A DNA stretch of 16,260 bases from Campylobacterales bacterium. Lineage in GTDB: Bacteria; Campylobacterota; Campylobacteria; Campylobacterales; QNZT01. The first letter of the stretch is position 1. Every line of letters starts with the position of its first letter. Both the position numbers and the translations under genes were made by a program. The notes beneath the pieces were generated by a model. The model saw only the letters and a list, made by a program, of their open reading frames with translations. It was not told the DNA's origin and did not search any database. Positions 12,439-16,260 of this stretch are shown here, piece by piece. The stretch is taken from positions 1-16,260 of the forward strand of contig JALULO010000020.1 of the NCBI GenBank assembly GCA_027056215.1, in the 5' to 3' direction.

Positions 12439-15400
12439 ATGAAGAAAATATGGGATATATTAATCTCTATGAAGACTATGATTATATTGACTTTTATATT
12501 TGCATCGGCTAGTGCGATTGCAACTTTTATAGAAAATGATCATGGAACAGAAACAGCCTGGGCTGTAGTCTATGGCACACGATGGTTTGAAATAGTTATG
12601 ATACTTCTAGCAGTTAATCTTGTGGGAAATATTTTTAGATATAGACTTTACCGTAAAGACAAAATACCAGTACTTATCTTTCATACCGGTTTTATCGTTA
12701 TTTTACTAGGTGCAGGAGCATCACGATATCTTGGGTATGAAGGTAGTATGCATATTCGTGAAGGAGACACGCAAAACCAGATCACTTCTAGTGAATCTTA
12801 CCTCCAGGTTGTAGGCAAAAAAGGTGATAAAACAGCACATGACGAAAAAAAGCTCTTAATGTCCAAAATTTCTTCTAACGATTTTACAACCGCTTTTGAA
12901 CTAGATGGAAAACCTGTCACGATCACTTACAAAGCATATGTACCTAACGCTTATGAGAGCGTTGTAGCTGATCCAAAAGGAAAGGCGATGATCAATATGA
13001 TTGTAGTCCAAGGAAACAGCGGTCCTCAAAAAGTTATATTGAAAGATAAACAACGCTTCTTTGCAGGTGCATTTGATGTTACCCTAAACCTTCCAAAAAA
13101 TGATACAAAACCCGATCTGCATATCTACACAAAAGCAGGAAAATTCTTTTTCAGAAGTCCTATAAAAGGCTCTTATGTCAAGATGCAGGATCAGTCAAAC
13201 GGTACTTTTGAAGCAAATAAAGAATATCCTTTTGAACTCAAAAGGTTATATACATTTGGTGCTATCAAGCTTGTTCCAAAAGAGATCTACGCACATGCGG
13301 CTCTAAAACTTAAAGAAGGCGATGAAAGTGCAGGAGGAAGAAAGATGAAAACTGCAACACAATCTGCACTTTCAGTAACACTAAACTACAATGGTCAATC
13401 AAAAGATGTTAATCTCTTTGGCTATGGTAGAGGCTCTGAAGGTATACCACAAAAAGTACAAGTTGGTGGTGCTGACTTTAAAATGGTATGGGGCAATAAA
13501 AAAATAACCCTTCCCTTTGCACTTAAACTGGTTGATTTTCAACTTGAACGTTATCCCGGATCGATGTCACCCTCTTCGTATGCCAGCGAAGTTGTGCTAC
13601 TCGATCATGAGAACAAAGTAAAGATGCCATTTCGTATATTTATGAATCATGTGCTTGATTACAAACATTATCGTTTTTTCCAAGCCTCTTATGACAAGGA
13701 TGAAAAAGGTACTGTACTCTCTGTCAACAATGATCCAGGAAAACTACCTACCTACCTTGGGTATCTGATGCTAGCGATAGGACTAATACTAAATATCCTT
13801 AACCCTAAAAGCCGTTTTAGAAAACTCGGTAAACTTGTCACCAAAGAAGTCGCAATCAAACTGACTATGATTTTAACTTTGATGAGTATTTTCCATACAC
13901 AACCTGTTATGGCACAAGATGCATTACAAGTGGCACAGACTTACAACAAAACACACGCAGATAAATTTGGAAATCTCCTTTTACAAACTGTTGATGGCAG
14001 GATTCAACCTATAGATACCTTTGCACATGAAATCATGCTTAAGTTACACAAGAGTGATACTATTGATGGCTTGAGTGCCTCACAAGTTTTATTAGGCATG
14101 ATCACTGCACCAAATACATGGCAAGATATCAAACTAATCAAAATCAAACATACTAAAATCAAAAAGATTCTCGGTCTTAAGCCAGATGAAAACTATGCAT
14201 CATTTAACGACTTTTTCAATCACGCTAAGATAAACAATAGCTACAAACTTGGCGAATCTATACAAGAAGCTAGTTTAAAACGCCCTATCAAACGCAATGA
14301 ATTTGATCGATCTGTCATCAAAGCTGATGAAAAACTCAATATCATGTATATGATATTTACAGGCGATTTGATGAAAATAGTTCCAAAAGCACAAGACCCA
14401 AATCAAAAATGGTACTCTGTCAAAGACGCTATCTCAAAATTTGACAAAAAAGAAGCAGAGATAACTAGAATGCTTTTTGTAAACTATTTTAATGCCGTAG
14501 ATGAAGGCGTTAAAAGTGGTGACTGGAGCAAAGCAGATGATGCGTTAAAATTTATCCAAACATTTCAAAATAAACTTGGTGCAAAAGTCATTCCTTCAAA
14601 ATCAAGATTAGAAGCAGAAAAGTTTTTTACTAGATACTCTATTACCAATAAACTTATCCCTATCTATTTCCTTGTAGGTATTATTTTGCTCGGTATTGTC
14701 TTTTATAAAATCATCAAACCATCGGCAAAAGTTAGAACAGTTGCCAAGATTGTTGAATGGACATATTTTATTGCTTTTTTTATCCATACATTTGTACTAG
14801 CAGCAAGATGGTATATAGGAGGTCATGCCCCATGGTCTAATGCTTATGAAGCAATGCTATATGTTTCATGGGCTATGGCACTAGCGGGTATCGTATTTGG
14901 TAGATTATCGATTATGGTCACTGCACTTACTGCGATTGTTGCAGGTTCAACACTTGCTGCAACATTTTTCAATGAAATGAACCCACAAATCACTAACCTT
15001 GTACCTGTTTTAAAATCCTACTGGCTTAACATTCATGTCTCTGTTATCACGGCAAGTTACGGTTTTCTTGCACTTAGTGCAATCTTAGGAATCTTTACAC
15101 TCATACTGTTTTTGATGAGTGGTAAGAATCTACAGATAGACAAAAGTATCATAGAAGCGACACGAATCAATGAAATGACTGCCATTATCGGTTTAAGTAT
15201 GTTGGCTATCGGTAACTTTTTGGGTGGTGTCTGGGCAAATGAAAGCTGGGGTCGATACTGGAGCTGGGATCCAAAAGAAACATGGGCATGGATTTCTATA
15301 TTAGTCTATGTGATTGTGCTACATATGCGTTTTATTCCATCCTTTAAAAAGAATTATTCATACCATTTTGCTTGGCTTAGTACAGTGGCTTATGCTTCAA

Positions 15401-15579
15401 TCGTTATGACATTTTTAGGTGTGAACTATTACCTTTCAGGTATGCACTCCTATGCAGCAGGCGATCCTGTACCCGTTCCAAAATATCTTTATGTCATCAT
15501 CGTAGCAATTCTTCTACTCATAGCAGCAGCTTTCCCAAAACGTCTTTTAAACAGTTGCAAAGATGTTTCAGGCAAATAA
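12439..15579 (+). CDS. ccsBA: Fused cytochrome c assembly protein CcsBA (ResB-CcsA), System II haem lyase
   Basis: This 1046-residue membrane protein joins ResB/CcsB and CcsA. The family exports haem and attaches it to CXXCH motifs of apocytochromes c at the outer face of the inner membrane. The N-terminal half has membrane segments at about 12-30, 50-66 and 77-95, a large periplasmic ResB domain (about 100-430), and a segment near 435-450. A second half starts with another hydrophobic stretch (about 475-486), a periplasmic domain, then the multi-span CcsA region from about 645. The tryptophan-rich haem-handling motif is WGRYWSWDPKETWAW (937-951). H82, H866, H962 and H1003 (GMHSYA) are where the family's two membrane and two periplasmic haem-ligand histidines are expected. 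It is longer than Helicobacter hepaticus CcsBA, which from memory has about 940 residues. It lies in its own transcription unit and overlaps the downstream yigZ by 17 bases. Confidence 0.96.
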   Translation: MKKIWDILISMKTMIILTFIFASASAIATFIENDHGTETAWAVVYGTRWFEIVMILLAVNLVGNIFRYRLYRKDKIPVLIFHTGFIVILLGAGASRYLGYEGSMHIREGDTQNQITSSESYLQVVGKKGDKTAHDEKKLLMSKISSNDFTTAFELDGKPVTITYKAYVPNAYESVVADPKGKAMINMIVVQGNSGPQKVILKDKQRFFAGAFDVTLNLPKNDTKPDLHIYTKAGKFFFRSPIKGSYVKMQDQSNGTFEANKEYPFELKRLYTFGAIKLVPKEIYAHAALKLKEGDESAGGRKMKTATQSALSVTLNYNGQSKDVNLFGYGRGSEGIPQKVQVGGADFKMVWGNKKITLPFALKLVDFQLERYPGSMSPSSYASEVVLLDHENKVKMPFRIFMNHVLDYKHYRFFQASYDKDEKGTVLSVNNDPGKLPTYLGYLMLAIGLILNILNPKSRFRKLGKLVTKEVAIKLTMILTLMSIFHTQPVMAQDALQVAQTYNKTHADKFGNLLLQTVDGRIQPIDTFAHEIMLKLHKSDTIDGLSASQVLLGMITAPNTWQDIKLIKIKHTKIKKILGLKPDENYASFNDFFNHAKINNSYKLGESIQEASLKRPIKRNEFDRSVIKADEKLNIMYMIFTGDLMKIVPKAQDPNQKWYSVKDAISKFDKKEAEITRMLFVNYFNAVDEGVKSGDWSKADDALKFIQTFQNKLGAKVIPSKSRLEAEKFFTRYSITNKLIPIYFLVGIILLGIVFYKIIKPSAKVRTVAKIVEWTYFIAFFIHTFVLAARWYIGGHAPWSNAYEAMLYVSWAMALAGIVFGRLSIMVTALTAIVAGSTLAATFFNEMNPQITNLVPVLKSYWLNIHVSVITASYGFLALSAILGIFTLILFLMSGKNLQIDKSIIEATRINEMTAIIGLSMLAIGNFLGGVWANESWGRYWSWDPKETWAWISILVYVIVLHMRFIPSFKKNYSYHFAWLSTVAYASIVMTFLGVNYYLSGMHSYAAGDPVPVPKYLYVIIVAILLLIAAAFPKRLLNSCKDVSGK

Positions 15580-16126
15580 ACGCACACAAACAAATCATGA
15601 GGTAAAAAAATCAGTTTTTACCTCATATCTTCTACCATTTGCACATTTTAACGAAGAGATCAAAACACTCCAAAAACAGCACACAAAAGCAAATCATATC
15701 GTCTGGGCATATAGATATCTCAACGAATTTGATCAAATCGTAGGAAACAGTACAGACGATGGTGAACCAAAAGGTTGTGCAGGAAACCCGACCCTAGCCC
15801 AACTGCGTGGCTCTGAACTGATCAATACCGCCTTGATCACAGTACGTTACTTTGGAGGTATCAAACTTGGAACAGGTGGGATGGTTAGAGCTTATAGTTC
15901 TTCCGCCCAAGAGGTCATAAAAAAAGCAGTTTTACTAACATATGAAAAAAAGTTTCCCATCTCTTTTGAAACACCCTACTCCCTTGTAAATAGATATGAA
16001 CACTATTTTAACCATGAGATTATCGCATACCCATCGAGAGAGTTTGGAGCAACAACGGTAACATGGAAGATGCATTTAACGCAAGAGGAGATTGAGAAGT
16101 TTAGGGAATTTGAACAGATTCTATAA
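15563..16126 (+). CDS. YigZ / IMPACT (UPF0029) family protein
   Basis: The 187-residue protein carries the family signatures TDDGEPKGCAGNP (64-76) and RYFGGIKLGTGGMVRAYSSS (95-114), preceded by HIVWAYRYL. The C-terminal part (about 130-187) matches the smaller DUF1949-like domain in position. YigZ is a cytoplasmic protein with an RNase PH/ribosomal S5-like fold; its eukaryotic relative IMPACT modulates Gcn2, while the bacterial function is not settled, although nucleic acid or ribosome contact has been proposed. The usual GEPxGTAG is GEPKGCAG here, with Cys for Thr. The ATG at 15563 lies inside the ccsBA 3' end, with no convincing SD; coupling to ccsBA translation is likely. This start yields the expected short N-terminal strand (EVKKSVFTSYLLP). 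Confidence 0.9.
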   Translation: MFQANKRTQTNHEVKKSVFTSYLLPFAHFNEEIKTLQKQHTKANHIVWAYRYLNEFDQIVGNSTDDGEPKGCAGNPTLAQLRGSELINTALITVRYFGGIKLGTGGMVRAYSSSAQEVIKKAVLLTYEKKFPISFETPYSLVNRYEHYFNHEIIAYPSREFGATTVTWKMHLTQEEIEKFREFEQIL

Positions 16127-16260
16127 CCGTTATGCAAAACTCTTTCTAATCGTATCAATCGTAATAAAAAGTCTCTCTTTCTCTTTACTACCCCAAATCA
16201 TCAAGACAATTTTTTTTAAATCCTTATTCTTTAACTAACCTGTTACTTTATCCTACATTT

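Noticed and set aside
16127..16260. Terminator after yigZ
   Set aside because: There is an eight-base T-run at 16210-16217, but no stable GC-rich stem precedes it.

Overview
This window is a piece of an AT-rich chromosome from the Campylobacterota (formerly Epsilonproteobacteria). The evidence is the gene order M23 peptidase - minC - lpxC - short tsaB - thrB - ylxR - infB - rbfA - rimP, which matches from memory the arrangement in Helicobacter and Campylobacter, together with a fused CcsBA cytochrome c assembly protein of the Helicobacter type. A free-living sulfur or hydrogen oxidiser of the Sulfurovum/Sulfurimonas kind would fit, but the genus cannot be fixed from the sequence alone. Frequent TTG and GTG starts backed by good Shine-Dalgarno (SD) sequences are a local trait.

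Layout. 1-828: the 3' part of an HI0933/YhiN-type flavoprotein gene. 846-1391, minus strand: a lone Uma2-family PD-(D/E)XK nuclease gene with its own extended -10 promoter. 1392-1590: a divergent intergenic region with the Uma2 promoter on one strand and, on the other, a promoter whose 17-bp spacer holds a 14-bp perfect palindrome. 1591-12147: twelve co-directional genes with tiny gaps or overlaps, probably one operon: a DHH phosphoesterase, an M23 peptidase, minC, lpxC, tsaB-like, thrB, ylxR, infB, rbfA, rimP, ribD and an unrecognised lipoprotein. 12148-12438: a gene-free stretch with an inverted repeat and a relatively GC-rich, hairpin-forming island. 12439-15579: ccsBA. 15563-16126: a YigZ/IMPACT gene overlapping the end of ccsBA. 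16127-16260: no secure gene.

How the genes work together. The first half of the operon deals with the envelope and division: peptidoglycan trimming (M23), septum placement (MinC) and the committed lipid A step (LpxC). The second half deals with translation: tRNA t6A modification (TsaB), the RNA-binding YlxR, IF2, and the 30S maturation factors RbfA and RimP. The DHH enzyme probably recycles short RNAs or pAp. thrB and ribD add threonine and riboflavin synthesis. ccsBA is a separate unit that attaches haem to periplasmic c-type cytochromes, as expected of a respiratory organism.

The window is mostly ordinary core genome. I see no defence island, CRISPR array, prophage, complete insertion sequence, rRNA or tRNA. 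The points most worth checking are the palindrome inside the operon promoter, the hairpin-rich island upstream of ccsBA, the Lys/Arg-tailed lipoprotein, the shortened TsaB, and the signal-peptide-like junction inside CcsBA.
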